Below, piece by piece: positions 1 to 10,515 of a DNA stretch of 64,000 bases. The DNA lies in the NCBI GenBank assembly GCA_030323885.1, contig CM059190.1, positions 84,064,709 to 84,128,708 of the forward strand, read 5' to 3'. A program made the translations under genes and the position numbers. Positions within the stretch are counted from its first letter, which is position 1; each line of letters begins with the position of its first letter. Below the pieces are notes generated by a model. The model ran no database searches. It saw nothing but the letters and a program-made list of their open reading frames with translations, and was not told the DNA's origin. This DNA comes from Branchipolynoe longqiensis. Taxonomy: Eukaryota; Annelida; Polychaeta; Phyllodocida; Polynoidae.

Positions 1-419
1 AGGATGTGATCACAATGCTGCTCTTGCGGCGTTTATAGTACACACTGAGCCACACATGATGTTTACATTTATTATTTTATAACATTGATTATTAATTTGA
101 TTGAATTAAAACTGAGAAGTACAGCATAAACACCATAGATTACCAGTGACTTATTTCAGGGGAGGCGAGGAGTCGATAATAATTTAGCACATTTTTAATT
201 ATCGCTGTGACACATGTTTTTTTCCCTCATCTTATTGATAAAGAGCTGGCTGAAATATTAGTGGTAGTGTACATGCGATTGGTTAATGACCATTATTAGA
301 CAGTGCATTCTTGTATAAATTAGAGATGTTATTGCCTACTATTTATCTATTTTTATTTTTTATTCCTAAGCAAATGTGTTTTGATTTTCCTTATTTCAAA
401 CTATGGCTAAGTCTTCACC

Positions 420-700
420 TTAGTAAATCCCTATGTTGTTGGAAGAAAAATAGAATATGGGGGGTGGGGGGGATGAAGGGTTGTTAGAAGGAAAACATTA
501 AAGTGGTATTGATGTTTATAAATGGTTTCCACTAGCAACCCGCCCTCTGATGGCAGTGGAAGAATGAATGTCGTAGTTAGCAGCCCACTGCACATCATAT
601 TCTGAGAAAAAAATGTTATAGAGGATTTACACCACCGATCACCCCTCTGATGGCTATAACTAATGTTGTGGGTAGCAATTCACTGCCCATTTTCCGCGGA
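420..700. repeat. Dispersed repeat family R-a, copy 1
   Basis: This unit runs from 'AAATCCCTATGTTGTTGGAA' through 'CCCTCTGATGGCAGTGGAAG' to 'TAGAGGATTTACACCACC', then begins a second CCCTCTGATGGC unit, so it contains an internal tandem of about 110 bp. Related copies lie at 3910-3985 plus 4515-4680 and at 10100-10320. No coding potential or target duplication was seen, so its class is unknown. Confidence 0.6.
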
Positions 701-763
701 AAGGGTCTAGTGCAGAGAAGATTGCTGTGTTTCCAGAGATGTTGGCATTGAATTCTTGTCTAG

Positions 764-1390
764 TCTAGTATAGCATAGCATCGTCTACTATAGCATTGTG
801 GTCTAGTATAGCATAATATGGACTAATATAGCCTAGTATGGTCTAGTATTGCACAGTATGGTTTAGTATCGCATATTAGTATAGCATAGTCTAGTGTAGC
901 ATAGTATGGTTTAGTATAGCATAGTATGGTCTAGTATGGCATAGTGAGGTCTAGTATAGAATAGTACAGTCTAGTATAGCATGATATGGACTAATATAGC
1001 CTAGTATGGTCTAGTATTGCACAGTACGGTTTAGTATCACATATTAGTATAGCATAGTCTAGTGTAGCATAGTATGGTTTAGTATTGCATAGTATGATCT
1101 AGTATGGCATAGTGAGGTCTAGTATAGAATAGTATAGTCTAGTATAGCATGACATAGTATAGTATAGCAAAGTATGGTTTAGTATAGCATAGTATGGTTT
1201 GGTATAGCATAGTGAGGTCTAGTATAGCATACCATAGTCTAGTGTAGCATTGTATTATCTAGTATATTATAGTACTGCCTAGTATAGCATAGTATGGTCT
1301 AGTATTGCACAGTGAGGTCTAGTATAGCATAGTATTGCCAAGTATAGCATAGTATTGTCTAGTAAAGCATGGTATGGTCTAGTATGAGCT
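764..1390. repeat. Minisatellite of AGTATAGCATAGTATGGTCT units with 168-bp higher-order period
   Basis: The array is built of diverged units of about 20-25 bp (consensus like CTAGTATAGCATAGTATGGT). A superimposed higher-order repeat is visible: the block starting 'GACTAATATAGCCTAGTATG' at 821 recurs at 989, and 'CATATTAGTATAGCATAGTC' at 872 recurs at 1040. Both are offset by exactly 168 bp. There is no ORF. Confidence 0.9.
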
Positions 1391-1391
1391 T

Positions 1392-1476
1392 CACGTCTGT
1401 ATTAAATATTATAGACCCCCAATAGCCGATGTTTACTTTTTGTGCTGGGGTGTCATTAAAGAAACAAACAAACAAA
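1392..1476 (+). mobile_element. SINE 3' tail, mollusc-type module
   Basis: 'CCAATAGCCGATGTTTA' is followed by 'GTGCTGGGGTGTCATTAAAG' and an (AAAC)n tail. The same module appears in opposite orientation, and longer, at 59166-59432. From memory this 3' module is common in mollusc SINEs. The tRNA-like head is missing, so the copy is 5'-truncated. Confidence 0.65.
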
Positions 1477-2300
1477 TATTAAATAGCATGAACAAACTAA
1501 TTCTGCCGATTCTATATTCTGTGACCTCACGTGCCCTATGATCTAGATGGGGACCTTTGAACCCGCCCCCCCCCCCACATCATTCCAATTCGATTCTGTG
1601 ATAGACTTTATAACGACGGAATAAAATCTGCCGAAAACTACATGATGTTGGCATCACTTTCCGCAGGCAGAGTTGTGGGCAATTTAAACAAATTAAAACT
1701 GATCGGGTTACAGGTAAGGCCAAATAAAACAAACAAAATTGGTTATCGTCCCCGCCCATGTCTGAAAAATCGCCCACCGGTGATTTAATTTTGTTATAAT
1801 TATTTCTTCAAACTGCTCAAAAATATGTTGGGTCAGCATCAACTTCCAGATGTTATAAGTAAATATGTATGGATAGCGGTTAACACCGTTAAACCATTAC
1901 ATGTGCATGCACTGAAATTGATGTTTTTGTAACTCCATTGAAATCATGTAAAAATACTGAAAATAATTAAAAAATACAAATAAAAACAACCTGCTCGACC
2001 CTGATTTGTGTGATGAAAAGGATGATCACCAACATAGACAAAATATTTGGACTATTATGGTTAGAATTATCGCAAGGCCTTAAGGTAGAGATTACTGTGG
2101 GTAGTTAGTTCAATGTGATTACAATTGCGAGTGTATGTAGAGCATACCTTGAGTGGATTGATTGAATTATGAATACATGTACTTGCAACTGAAGTCTGTT
2201 TTCTTCCTCGAACGCCTGTTCTCATATAATACATCTGCGACAATACAGAAGCGATCAACTCACCACCTAACTCTACCAGCATATATAGTAAATATAATAT
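1477..2300. other. Unannotated AT-rich stretch
   Basis: No supportable gene, RNA or repeat was recognised. A C11 run lies near 1566. Short ORFs here lack codon bias, motifs or splice context. Confidence 0.5.
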
Positions 2301-2309
2301 ATGCATAAT

Positions 2310-3335
2310 ATATCATGAATATTATAGATTATAGATTATGTGTAACATACATAACATATATACTGTATATATTGTATGTACTATATCCTCTGACGCGAGT
2401 GATGGTTTTAGTGTATGAAGGTACCGGGGAGCGCCGGAGGTGGCGACACCAGTAATGACACATGAAGGAGGCAGTACAGTATATCTTGTAATAATAATAA
2501 TAAACACAACAATAATAAGGAAACGATTCCCTTCCACGCCTTTAGACGCGCATAATGCGTTATACATCACATACACTGTATATAATGTACATACTGTATA
2601 TGCTATATATGCTATGCATGTTATATCAGTATATATGATATATATAATATATCTTATATATGATATATATACTATATATGTTATTTATCGGATTATGATG
2701 CTTAGGTTGCATGGAGATGGAAAGTAGGGCAGTGGCTGACCTCATTACGCCCCACATAATTTATTCAGAGAAATCAGGCAGCTCATTCCTGATCTCACTT
2801 CTAGGTGGAAGAACCTAGGTCAAACTTATCAGAATATCAAAGACTTGACGGTATTGTATTATTTCAAGGCAATATATGCCATGTTATATATACTATGAAT
2901 ACTAAACATACTATAATACCATGCATAGTATATATCCTATGCATACTCTACATACTATGCATACTATTACTATAACACTATACATAATATAAACTATACA
3001 CACTATATATACTATATATACTATATATACTATATATGCCATATATACTATATACACTATATATATTATATATACTATGCATACTATATATGCCATGTAT
3101 ATTATATATACTATATGTACTATATATACTGTATATACTGTATATAATATAATTATATATACATAATATATAGTAAACATAATATATAATATATTAAAAC
3201 GATATATAGTCGACATTTAATTAGAATAATTACAATGTAAATAATATATTAACAAATGGCGTAATATATATAATATTTCTTATTGATATATGATGCATAT
3301 TATATATATTATATATCAGACAATAAATATGAAAT
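2310..3335. repeat. TA-rich satellite clusters
   Basis: Two blocks (about 2310-2400 plus 2570-2690, and 2880-3335) consist of TATATACTA/TATATGCC-like degenerate repeats. The ORFs across them are low-complexity I/Y/V repeats on both strands, which is the signature of translated TATA repeats rather than protein. Between the blocks, 2700-2880 is non-repetitive with no gene seen. Confidence 0.85.
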
Positions 3336-3395
3336 ATAATTGGTACATCCCATAATATATTCTGTATTTCATAATACAGACGGAATTTACGAGTC

Positions 3396-3607
3396 ATGCC
3401 CGGTACACACCTCCCATATAAAACCTAAAACTGCCTGTTTCCCAACTAAGTTTGAATTTAGTCGGTTTCAGGCTTTAGGTGTGTGACCCCCTAACACACA
3501 TGAGCCTTCCGATTCGCGACTTAAAACTCAGTTTTAGGGCTTAAGTATAAGATTAGAAAAATGAATCGGACACTTTTAGGTTTCATACGGGAGGTGTGTA
3601 CGGGCAT
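3396..3607. mobile_element. Foldback MITE, termini TGCCCGGTACACACCTCCC
   Basis: The ends are inverted: the left reads TGCCCGGTACACACCTCCC then ATATAAAACCTAAAA, and the reverse complement of the right reads TGCCCGTACACACCTCCC then GTATGAAACCTAAAA. The interior carries repeats of AAAACT and TCGCGAMTTAAA. It resembles the element at 46598-46871 in both ends and interior. Another end-like motif continues to about 3690. No transposase is present, so it is non-autonomous. Confidence 0.8.
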
Positions 3608-3909
3608 AACGGGACAGGACAGGTTGTGATGGGTCGCGTCAGGCAGTCAGTTTTAGCGCGTGAATCGTATACAGGAGGTGTGTACAACCAGACTCATGAA
3701 CCATGGCAGTATTTACTCACAATACATAACTAATAACAGCACGATGTCAAGACGAGGCTCCTGCTTCTTGGGAGTGACTATTTACTGGGTACTACTGACA
3801 CAACACACTATACGGTGTAAGTCTATCACAATATTGACGCACGGTACGATATGAGTCACTGACAGAAGGTACTATTAAACATAATACGAACGGCTACGTC
3901 GTCATCGTG

Positions 3910-4680
3910 GTAAATCCCTATGTTGTTGGAAGACAGATAGAATATGGCAGGGGGGAGGGTTGGGACGTGGAAACTTTAAAGTCGCCGGGTATACCTCACC
4001 CAGATACAAACGAATCCAGCATCAAAAGCTCTCCAAACATACCTTTGCTTAGTTTGTTCAGTTCATGCCATTGAACATGTGGGAGGAGAGTTGAGGTCTG
4101 TGATGTATGAATGACATCATAGGTGGGATTCCCTCATCACATGACCTAGAGGGGTTCCCCACACAGAGGGGAAGCCATGACAACCACCAAGATGGCACCC
4201 ACAGAAAGCTCTCACTTCAACTTTTAAAGTCTATTAATCTACATGATTTAATCAATTATTCACACAAAAAGTACCTGTTTATGATAAATAAACATTTTAA
4301 CTTTATATTTATCAATTTAGATTGCAATTTCTAACATTTGTTTCTCTATATGGTTGTCTAAAAGTGTCAGTGCTGCTGGACTAAATAAAATACAACAGAA
4401 GCAACCAATGTCAGCACGCTCCCCCCACATATATAGTTGCATAAACTGAAAACTGGCAAACATATGCTTGGAGAGCATTTGTCGGAGTACCGGTACTGTC
4501 TCAGCGACCTATATTTGGTCCCTTTAAAGTGGTCCTGAGATTTATAAATGGTTTCCGCAACCAACCCATCCTCTGACGGCAGTGGAAGAATGGATGTCAT
4601 GGTTAGCAGCCCACCGTACATCATAGTCGGAGTGGAAATTCCTATAGAGGATTTACACCACCCAGACATTCTTTTGTTTT
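3910..4680. repeat. Repeat family R-a copy 2, split by an insertion
   Basis: 3910-3985 matches the left part of the copy at 420 ('AAATCCCTATGTTGTTGGAA' to 'AACTTTAAAGT'). 4515-4680 matches the right part ('CTTTAAAGTGGT' to 'TAGAGGATTTACACCACC'). The 530 bp between them have no counterpart in the 420 copy, so this copy appears to carry an insertion of unknown nature. Confidence 0.55.
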
Positions 4681-5140
4681 TCTCTCAAGAAAAAGCACCC
4701 TTCGCTTTGCTAGGAAGCACTCCTGTCAACCACCAACACTGCCACCGCACATGATCACACGTCTCCATTCACTCCAAGTCAAATTTAGCCAAAATCGTAA
4801 ACTGTGTGTTCATTTTTGGATTCATTGGCGTTTTACGTCCTAACAACATCCAAGGCTATTCCGCCGCGTGACAATGCACATGTAATACAATACAACCTTA
4901 CCTTCCGTTTCACCTAGGTGACAAAGTGGTATCATGAAAGTTATCCGATTTGCTCAATCATTGGGGCCCCAAATATAATAATGCGAACCTCCAATACAAG
5001 TTATTAATCATGAATTTAATAACATAAGTCAAAGGACATGGCAAACGATTAAAAACAGAACGCCCCGGATTGGAAATTACCGGATGTTCCAAATAGGGGA
5101 ACACAGACAGGTTTATAGATACTGGATTAGAGTTGTTTGA

Positions 5141-5466
5141 TTGTTGGAGTTTTACGTCCTGGTAAACATCGAGGGTCATATCAGGATGGGTACCGACTTA
5201 TGACAGTATGCACTCATGGCAACCTTCATAGTAGTGCTGCCCCACTGGGAGACAATGCCATCATCATCATAACCTGATATCCCACTCAGTCACATTATCC
5301 TGATACTGAGCCAACCAGTCCGTGCCCTATCCTAATAATGCCGACCGCCTGGCTAGGAAGCGACAAGTATCATTGAAGTCATTGGTTTGACTCGACCATG
5401 GGTTCCAACCCCTCAATGTACCAAAATGGTAGACGGATGCTCAAATCATTCGGCCATCCCACCTGG
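5141..5466 (-). mobile_element. tRNA-derived SINE type A, near full length
   Basis: On the minus strand it reads from a tRNA-like head (A-box-like TGGCCGAATGA, B-box-like GGGTTGGAACC) through 'GAGTCAAACCAATGACTT' and 'CTTCCTAGCCAGGCGGTCGG' to the tail 'AGGACGTAAAACTCCAACAA'. It is in inverted orientation to the next copy, 95 bp away. Confidence 0.9.
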
Positions 5467-5560
5467 TGGGGACTGGAGTTGAAGGCTATTTATAGCTTCT
5501 TAATCCGATAAAAGCATGACTTTTTCTCACCTAGATTTGATCCTACGTGGGATCCTTCGT

Positions 5561-5841
5561 GGGGTCATGGGTTCAAACCCTGGTCGAGTCAAACCATGAC
5601 TTAAAAATTGATACTTGTCGCTTCCTAGCCTGGCGCTCGGCATTATTAGGATAGGGCAAGGACTGGTTGGCTCAGTGTCAGGATAATGTGACTGAGTGGG
5701 ATATCAGGTCATGGTGCTGGCAGCCTGGTCTTCCAGTGGGGCAGCACTATAAAGTCGCCATGAGTGCGCACTCTCACAAGTCGGTACCTGTCCTGATATG
5801 ACCTTAGATGTTGCTAGGACGTAAAACAACAACAAACAAAC
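5561..5841 (+). mobile_element. tRNA-derived SINE type A
   Basis: It starts within the head (B box GGTTCAAACCC) and ends 'GGACGTAAAACAACAACAAA'. The body is highly similar to the inverted copy at 5141-5466. The 5' end of the head is degenerate. Confidence 0.9.
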
Positions 5842-6103
5842 TTTGATATTACAGATGCACATTGGATACTAGTGCATTAAGAAAACACTTACTGCTGCAT
5901 AGAAGGAACAAAAGGTCAATTTAACCGAAGCAGTCACTGCTGAAGCTTATGGTATCAAGCATGTTAACATGCATGCCGATATTTACTTTTACCTGTCTAC
6001 ACCTTAATTATCTCCAGGTATCTCTATCAAATAACTCTTTTTTTTGTTCCCTTTTTTATTTGGTGATGGGTGTATTTATGCTGCCCATAATTAATTAACA
6101 TTA

Positions 6104-6341
6104 ACCAGACGGAATGGCCGAATGAGTTAGAGCGTCCGTCTCCCGTGTTGGTAGATCATGGGATCGTGGTTTCGAATCCTGGTCGAGTCAAACCAATGAC
6201 TTAAAAATTGATACTTGTCGCTTCCTAGCCAGATGCTCTGCAGTACTAGGATAGGGCAAGGAGCAGTGGAATGAGGAAGACCAGTCATCTGCGACTGAAA
6301 TTTCCACTGCTTAAAAAAATAATGTACCAACAACAAAGAAT
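6104..6341 (+). mobile_element. tRNA-derived SINE type B
   Basis: The head is the same as type A (ATGGCCGAATGAGTTAGAGCG, written in two parts around the A box; B box GGTTTCGAATCC), followed by 'GAGTCAAACCAATGACTT'. After 'AGGATAGGGCAAGGA' it switches to a different tail: 'GCAGTGGAATGAGGAAGACC', 'GACTGAAATTTCC' and 'CTGCTTAA', ending in ACAAC repeats. Confidence 0.85.
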
Positions 6342-6704
6342 CTAATATATTTATCAAAAATAATTATGGCCGAAGCTGAAATGCATTAGATAATGATGTC
6401 TATGTTGCATCTAGTCAAAAAGTAGGGTAATGGTTGACCCACATAATTTATTCAGAGAAATCACCTAGCTCATTCCTGATCTCACTTCGAAGCAGAAGAA
6501 AGTAGGTCAAACGTATCAGAATATCAACGATTTTACAGTATTGCATTATTTCACAGGAAAATCTAGCTTGGATTCTATTCGTTTTCACTTTCAAATGAAA
6601 TGTTAAAACCCAGGCCTGATCACCGTCTGCATCCATTGACAAAGAAGGATTACAATATGAGGTCTGAATCAACTATAAACAATTCACGGAATGCACACAT
6701 ATAT

Positions 6705-6708
6705 ACAC

Positions 6709-6766
<58 letters not shown>

Positions 6767-6785
6767 TATATATATATGTGTGTGT
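6705..6785. repeat. (TA)n microsatellite
   Basis: Almost pure TA dinucleotides, flanked by ACACATATATAC on the left and GTGTGTGTG on the right. It abuts a minus-strand SINE. Confidence 0.95.
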
Positions 6786-6799
6786 GTCCAGATATTTTT

Positions 6800-7112
6800 G
6801 TTTGTTTGTTGATGTTTTACGTCCTAGCAACATCTAAGGTCATATCAGGGTGGGCAGCGACCTGGGACAGTGCACACTCATGGTGACTTTACAGTGCTGC
6901 CTCACTGGGAGACCAGGCCACCAGCACTATGTCCTCATATCCCACTCAGTCCCATTATCCTGGCACTGAGCGAACCAGTCCTTGCCTTGTCCTAATAATG
7001 CTGAGAGCCTGGCTAGGAAGCAACAAGTATCAATTTTTAAGTCATTGGTTTGACTCGATCAGGGTTCGAACCCACGATCCCGCTCAACGCATTCGGCCAC
7101 CCGTGTGTCCAG
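6800..7112 (-). mobile_element. tRNA-derived SINE type A
   Basis: On the minus strand it has the head with B box GGGTTCGAACCC, then 'CCTGATCGAGTCAAACCAAT', 'TTGCTTCCTAGCCAGGC' and the tail 'CTAGGACGTAAAACATCAAC'. The tail side adjoins a TA microsatellite. Confidence 0.9.
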
Positions 7113-7284
7113 CAAAGTATATTCGGATTTGTTTTCATATATACCTAGACATATATTTAGGTATATATGGATCTAGATATAGATATCTATGGTTATATAT
7201 TATTCATAAATATCCAGTCATACATACAAATTTACATATATATATATATATTTATCTATGTATATATATAAATATGTACATATG

Positions 7285-7520
7285 AAGAGCTCTTTTCCAA
7301 AACGTGATAAGCACCAATCAAAAAAATGAGTTTGCAATGCCAATGCCAAGCTCATAGCTTATGCTTTGGCAAAGAGCTCTTCACATATGTATACATATAT
7401 ACGAAGAGCTCTTTCTATATATACAAAGGTCTTTTCCAAAACACGATCTACAAACTTGGTATTGGCATTGCAACCCTATTTTTTGGATTGGTCCTTATCG
7501 CCTTTTGGAAAAGAGCTCTT
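7285..7520. mobile_element. Foldback MITE bounded by AAGAGCTCTT palindromes
   Basis: Arms of about 65 bp at 7285-7350 and 7456-7520 are inverted copies: CTTTTCCAAAA, GATAAG, ACCAATC and GCAATGCCAAT appear in mirror order. The self-palindromic decamer AAGAGCTCTT marks both ends (7285 and 7511) and also occurs at 7372 and 7404 in the loop. It sits inside TA repeats. There is no coding capacity. Confidence 0.85.
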
Positions 7521-7522
7521 CA

Positions 7523-7563
7523 ATTATATATATATATATACTATCCATATATATATATTTATG

Positions 7564-7600
<37 letters not shown>

Positions 7601-7622
7601 ACATATATATATATATGGATAG
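7523..7622. repeat. (TA)n microsatellite
   Basis: TA repeats with scattered C/G interruptions. The flanking 'CTATCCATATATATA' and 'TATATATATGGATAG' make a short palindrome around the block. Confidence 0.9.
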
Positions 7623-7895
7623 TGATGAGACATATCGCGTGTAATAATCTCTAGTGTTCTGCCCCTACCCCGTCCTGGGTGGAGGGGTATCGGCATCCTT
7701 CACTCCGCCCCCCCCCCCCCCCCATGTTCGGGGCTTTCGGACCATGCTTCTTTTTTTTTTTAACAAAGGAGTTGGGGTCTTTACCGCCAACTCATATTGC
7801 CCTACTTGTTTCTATCATTGTGTACATACCTGTTGTAGCCTAACGAAATTACACCTATCTACATATACAGATATGGACATTGCTGCATGCCTTAC

Positions 7896-8590
7896 CTGGT
7901 ACTTCTGCTTCACCCTGCCCCGCGCCCCTTTCTCGTTCACCAGCCAGTCACGCATGCGGTCCTCCAGCTGGTCAAGCTCAGGGTCGATCATTTCAGGGTT
8001 CAGTTCGCGAGTCGCGCTCGACGTCACGTCACCGGCATTCACGCGCGACACCATCGGCGAACCGGGGAAGGCACTTCCGGTCCCAACACCCACAGCGGTG
8101 CCACTTCCGGACGCGACGCTGACGTCATTTCCGGCAGCGTTGTTGGTGGCATTGCGGACGTTTTGCTTGGCTTTGGCATGCTGGCGCTGCCGGATGCGTT
8201 GGAACGCCATGCCCGGCCCAATCACGTCGATGGGCGGAACCTTGGCGCCCCCACCGGCCGCCAGCGGACCCTTCTTGCCCGGCGCCTTGTTGTTGTTCTT
8301 GGTCTCCCGCGCCTTGGCTCGCGCATCATTGGCCTGCTGCCGCTGCTCAAGGTACTCCTCCACCTTGTTGCTTAGGACCTTCAGCAGCGGCACCTGGTAG
8401 GCGACCTGGTTGGAGATGCGCGATGTCAGCTTCAGCTCCAGGCCGCCTTTCATGTTGTCGATTGTTCGTGGGTTGCGCTTCACCAGAAGACGCTCAAAGT
8501 GCTTCATCTCCAGCAGAAGCACTTCCGTCCGCTGAGTGCAGATGGCCGTTTGCATGTAGGTCTCCATCTCCAGCAGCACCTCGACGTCAC
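7896..8590 (-). CDS. CNBD2-like exon: end of a cyclic-nucleotide-binding domain plus basic tail
   Basis: A 695-nt internal exon. The acceptor TGCCACCAG lies just above 8590 and the donor is CAG|GTAAGG at 7896/7895. It starts with two bases completing a codon, then gives 231 codons ending in phase 0. The first ~35 residues (VEVLLEMETYMQTAIC, then TEVLLLEMKHFERLL) look like the last beta strands and the C helix of a CNB domain. Next come KRNPRTIDNMKGGLELK, a Q/K/R-rich segment, a low-complexity G/A/S/V segment, and an acidic-to-basic end (DPELDQLEDRMRDWL). GC content is much higher than in the surrounding repeats. On family knowledge it is cytoplasmic and cAMP/cGMP-related, as for CNBD2, a sperm-associated protein. 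The next exon downstream (below 7896) was not found. That it belongs to the same gene as the 18951-21495 exons is inferred from strand, order and domain logic. Confidence 0.8.
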
Positions 8591-8596
8591 CTGGTG

Positions 8597-8690
8597 GCAG
8601 TCCGGAGAACCAGCGAGGGAATAAACAAGGGAAGCTGTGTTAATGGGACACCCCGACAGAGGGCAGCACCGCGATGTCACCTGGGCCATA
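8597..8690 (-). repeat. Duplicated acceptor region of the CNBD2-like exon, copy 1
   Basis: On the minus strand, 'CAGGTGACATCGCGGTGCTG' near 8681 copies the true exon start 'CAGGTGACGTCGAGGTGCTG' near 8592. A second copy of the whole 90-bp block lies at 9121-9232. Each copy contains a decoy AG/G acceptor context. Confidence 0.75.
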
Positions 8691-9114
8691 ATCGATTAAC
8701 ATCACCCGAGTCATCAGAATTTTAAATCGGACACCGCGAGTGGAGTAAAGAAATACACGTGCCGTGCGCAAAACGATCCGACCCCAGTAACCCACCTCTT
8801 GGCTGGGGTTTGCTGGAGCGATGACGTCACATCTGTGCTGGTACCTGTAGTATAACAGCTACCGATACAACTCCTATGTGTTGTTTTAATACTTTTTTTT
8901 ATTAATAACCCAGATTTTCAGGTTCTACAATCATATAATACTTTAGATCCTATTTTGCTGTATTTCTATCAGTTATTGAAAAATAATATTAAGTTTCAGA
9001 TTAAGCCAACGTTTTGTCCACCCCGAGCGTATTCGTTTATTCAACCCGAATCTGTAGGATGTGGGCATGCGCCAAAACGTGGCTTGGGTGACCCGAGTTG
9101 ATTAATGGATTACC
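8688..9114. mobile_element. MITE with CACCCGAGT inverted ends
   Basis: The left end reads 'ATAATCGATTAACATCACCC' and continues GAGT. The right end reads 'GGGTGACCCGAGTTGATTAA' and continues TGGATTACC, its approximate inverse. Interior blocks (ACACCGCGAGTGGA, GTGCCGTG, GAGCGATGACGTCACAT) recur in the element at 22871-23058. No transposase. Confidence 0.7.
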
Positions 9115-9120
9115 CCCTAG

Positions 9121-9232
9121 GTAGTGGCAGTCCGGGGAACCAGCTAGGGAATAAACAAGGGAAGCTGTGTTAATGGGACACCCCGATAGAGGGCAGCGCC
9201 GCAATGTCACCTGGTTGTGGCAGTCCGGTGTG
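9121..9232 (-). repeat. Duplicated acceptor region of the CNBD2-like exon, copy 2
   Basis: Nearly the same as 8597-8690: 'GGGAATAAACAAGGGAAGCT', 'GTGTTAATGGGACACCCCGA' and 'GTCACCTGG' all recur. It is separated from copy 1 by the MITE at 8688-9114, which seems to have inserted between the duplicates. Confidence 0.75.
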
Positions 9233-9299
9233 GCGGTTTCAGCCGTGTCCCGTACTCAGCCGTGTACCTATACTCAAACTCAAGGCATTGTCAATGGTC

Positions 9300-9655
9300 T
9301 TAAGTCACTAACCTTATAAATTTAATATAATGTTTTTGGTAAAGATGTTTTCTATATGTGTACCTAGCGATTTGTTTCTAGGTGGTGTGGTTTTAGAGAT
9401 ATTTCACTTTTCCTGGATTTTCTGTATGAAGATTGCTCACCACCATTGACAATGCCTTGAGTTTGACGGTACGCGCAGTGCAAAACATTAGTTTTAATCA
9501 AAATTAATAGAAATCAAGAACCCTAGCCTTATAAATTTAATATAATCTTTTTGGTGAAGATGTTTTCTATATGTGTACCAAGCAATTTGTTAATAGGTGG
9601 TGTGCTTTTAGAGATATTTCACTTGTTATGTATTTTCTGTATGAAAATTACTCAC
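9300..9655. repeat. Dispersed repeat R-b, tandem pair of 215-bp units
   Basis: 'CCTTATAAATTTAATATAAT' at about 9311 recurs at about 9526, and 'AAGATGTTTTCTATATGTGT' and 'TTTAGAGATATTTCACTT' recur at the same offset. An inverted diverged copy lies at about 23655-23870. Confidence 0.75.
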
Positions 9656-9657
9656 AA

Positions 9658-9752
9658 CCATTGGTTTGACTCAACCGGGAACCGAATTCCCGATATCCTG
9701 CACGTGAAGCCTGCGCTCTACGGATTCGGCCACCGCGCTCGGTGGGGAGGTC
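9658..9752 (-). mobile_element. SINE head fragment (tRNA-like)
   Basis: On the minus strand it has a tRNA-like head GGTGGCCGAATCCGTAGAGC and a B-box-like GGTTCCCGGTTGAGTC ending AAACCAATG. It is a head subtype of type A with an extra GGGAATTC segment. The body and tail are missing. Confidence 0.7.
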
Positions 9753-10099
9753 ATGAACGGGTTATGTTTTGTACACTTGTGAAAAGGTTGATAATTGCGA
9801 AGGAACGCCCTAAGAAGAATTGTTTTAAAATGTCTCTCACCGACGGTCTCGTTCATTCCCAGAAGGCATAGCTCGAGGACATTTCGTCGTAACTTCCGGC
9901 GGTACTTTGGTAGTTCCGGTTCATCAGGTCTGTGACCTTTCACTGACATTTGTCTGTGACAAACATTGAAAGAAAGAAAACAGTAGGTAGATATATTGTA
10001 AACAATGGCTTCAATCGCAACAAGAGTAGACATACATGTTTTTTACAAAACCTAAAAATCTGTTTATTTTCATGGCAATGGATTCAACGGAGACTAGAA

Positions 10100-10320
10100 G
10101 AGACGATATCCACCGACCTCTGATGATAGTGGAAAGACAGATATTGTGATTATCAATTCAATGTGCAGCATGCCTTGTGGTCAGCTCTTATAGAGGATTT
10201 CCACAACCAAGCTCCCTCTGATAGCAGTGGTAAGAATTAGTGACATAGGTACTGACTTCACGTGCAGTATGCTCTGATGAAAACGTCTTATAGATGATTT
10301 CCACAACCATCCTACCTCTG
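10100..10320. repeat. Dispersed repeat family R-a, copy 3
   Basis: Two to three tandem units with 'TATAGAGGATTTCCACAACC', CCTCTGATRGCAGTGG and 'TATAGATGATTTCCACAACC'. The unit is about 100 bp. It ends directly at the MITE that starts at 10320. Confidence 0.65.
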
Positions 10321-10515
10321 AGTTCAGGTGCAAAACCTTGTAAACGCCAATCCAACAATTTAGTTAAAATAAAAGATATTTACATGAAGGTGATTTTAAT
10401 TCTCACTAATTCCATTTTGCTCGTGATGAAATGGCTATAGAGCATTTTGAGGGTTTGACTCCAACGTTTATCTCAATGTTTGGATTGGCGTTTACAGAAT
10501 TTAACACCTGAATTC
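10320..10515. mobile_element. MITE-B, intact copy
   Basis: Inverted ends: the left is GAGTTCAGGTGCAAAACC, then 'GTAAACGCCAATCCAA'. The right is 'TTGGATTGGCGTTTAC', then ACACCTGAATTC. This uninterrupted copy shows the sequence expected at the site where another copy (26891-27810) carries a nested insertion. Confidence 0.85.

Noticed and set aside
2911..3216. Open reading frame rich in IYIVYIVY
   Set aside because: Translation of a TATA-type satellite; both strands give similar I/Y/V repeats.
2310..7622. Possible CRISPR-like array among regular repeats
   Set aside because: Repeats are contiguous satellites or dispersed SINEs without unique equal-length spacers, and the DNA is clearly eukaryotic.
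8039..8400. Plus-strand and alternative-frame ORFs (up to 248 codons) opposite the 7896-8590 exon
   Set aside because: Shadows of a GC-rich exon on the other strand; no motifs, and the minus frame has splice sites and CNB-domain motifs.
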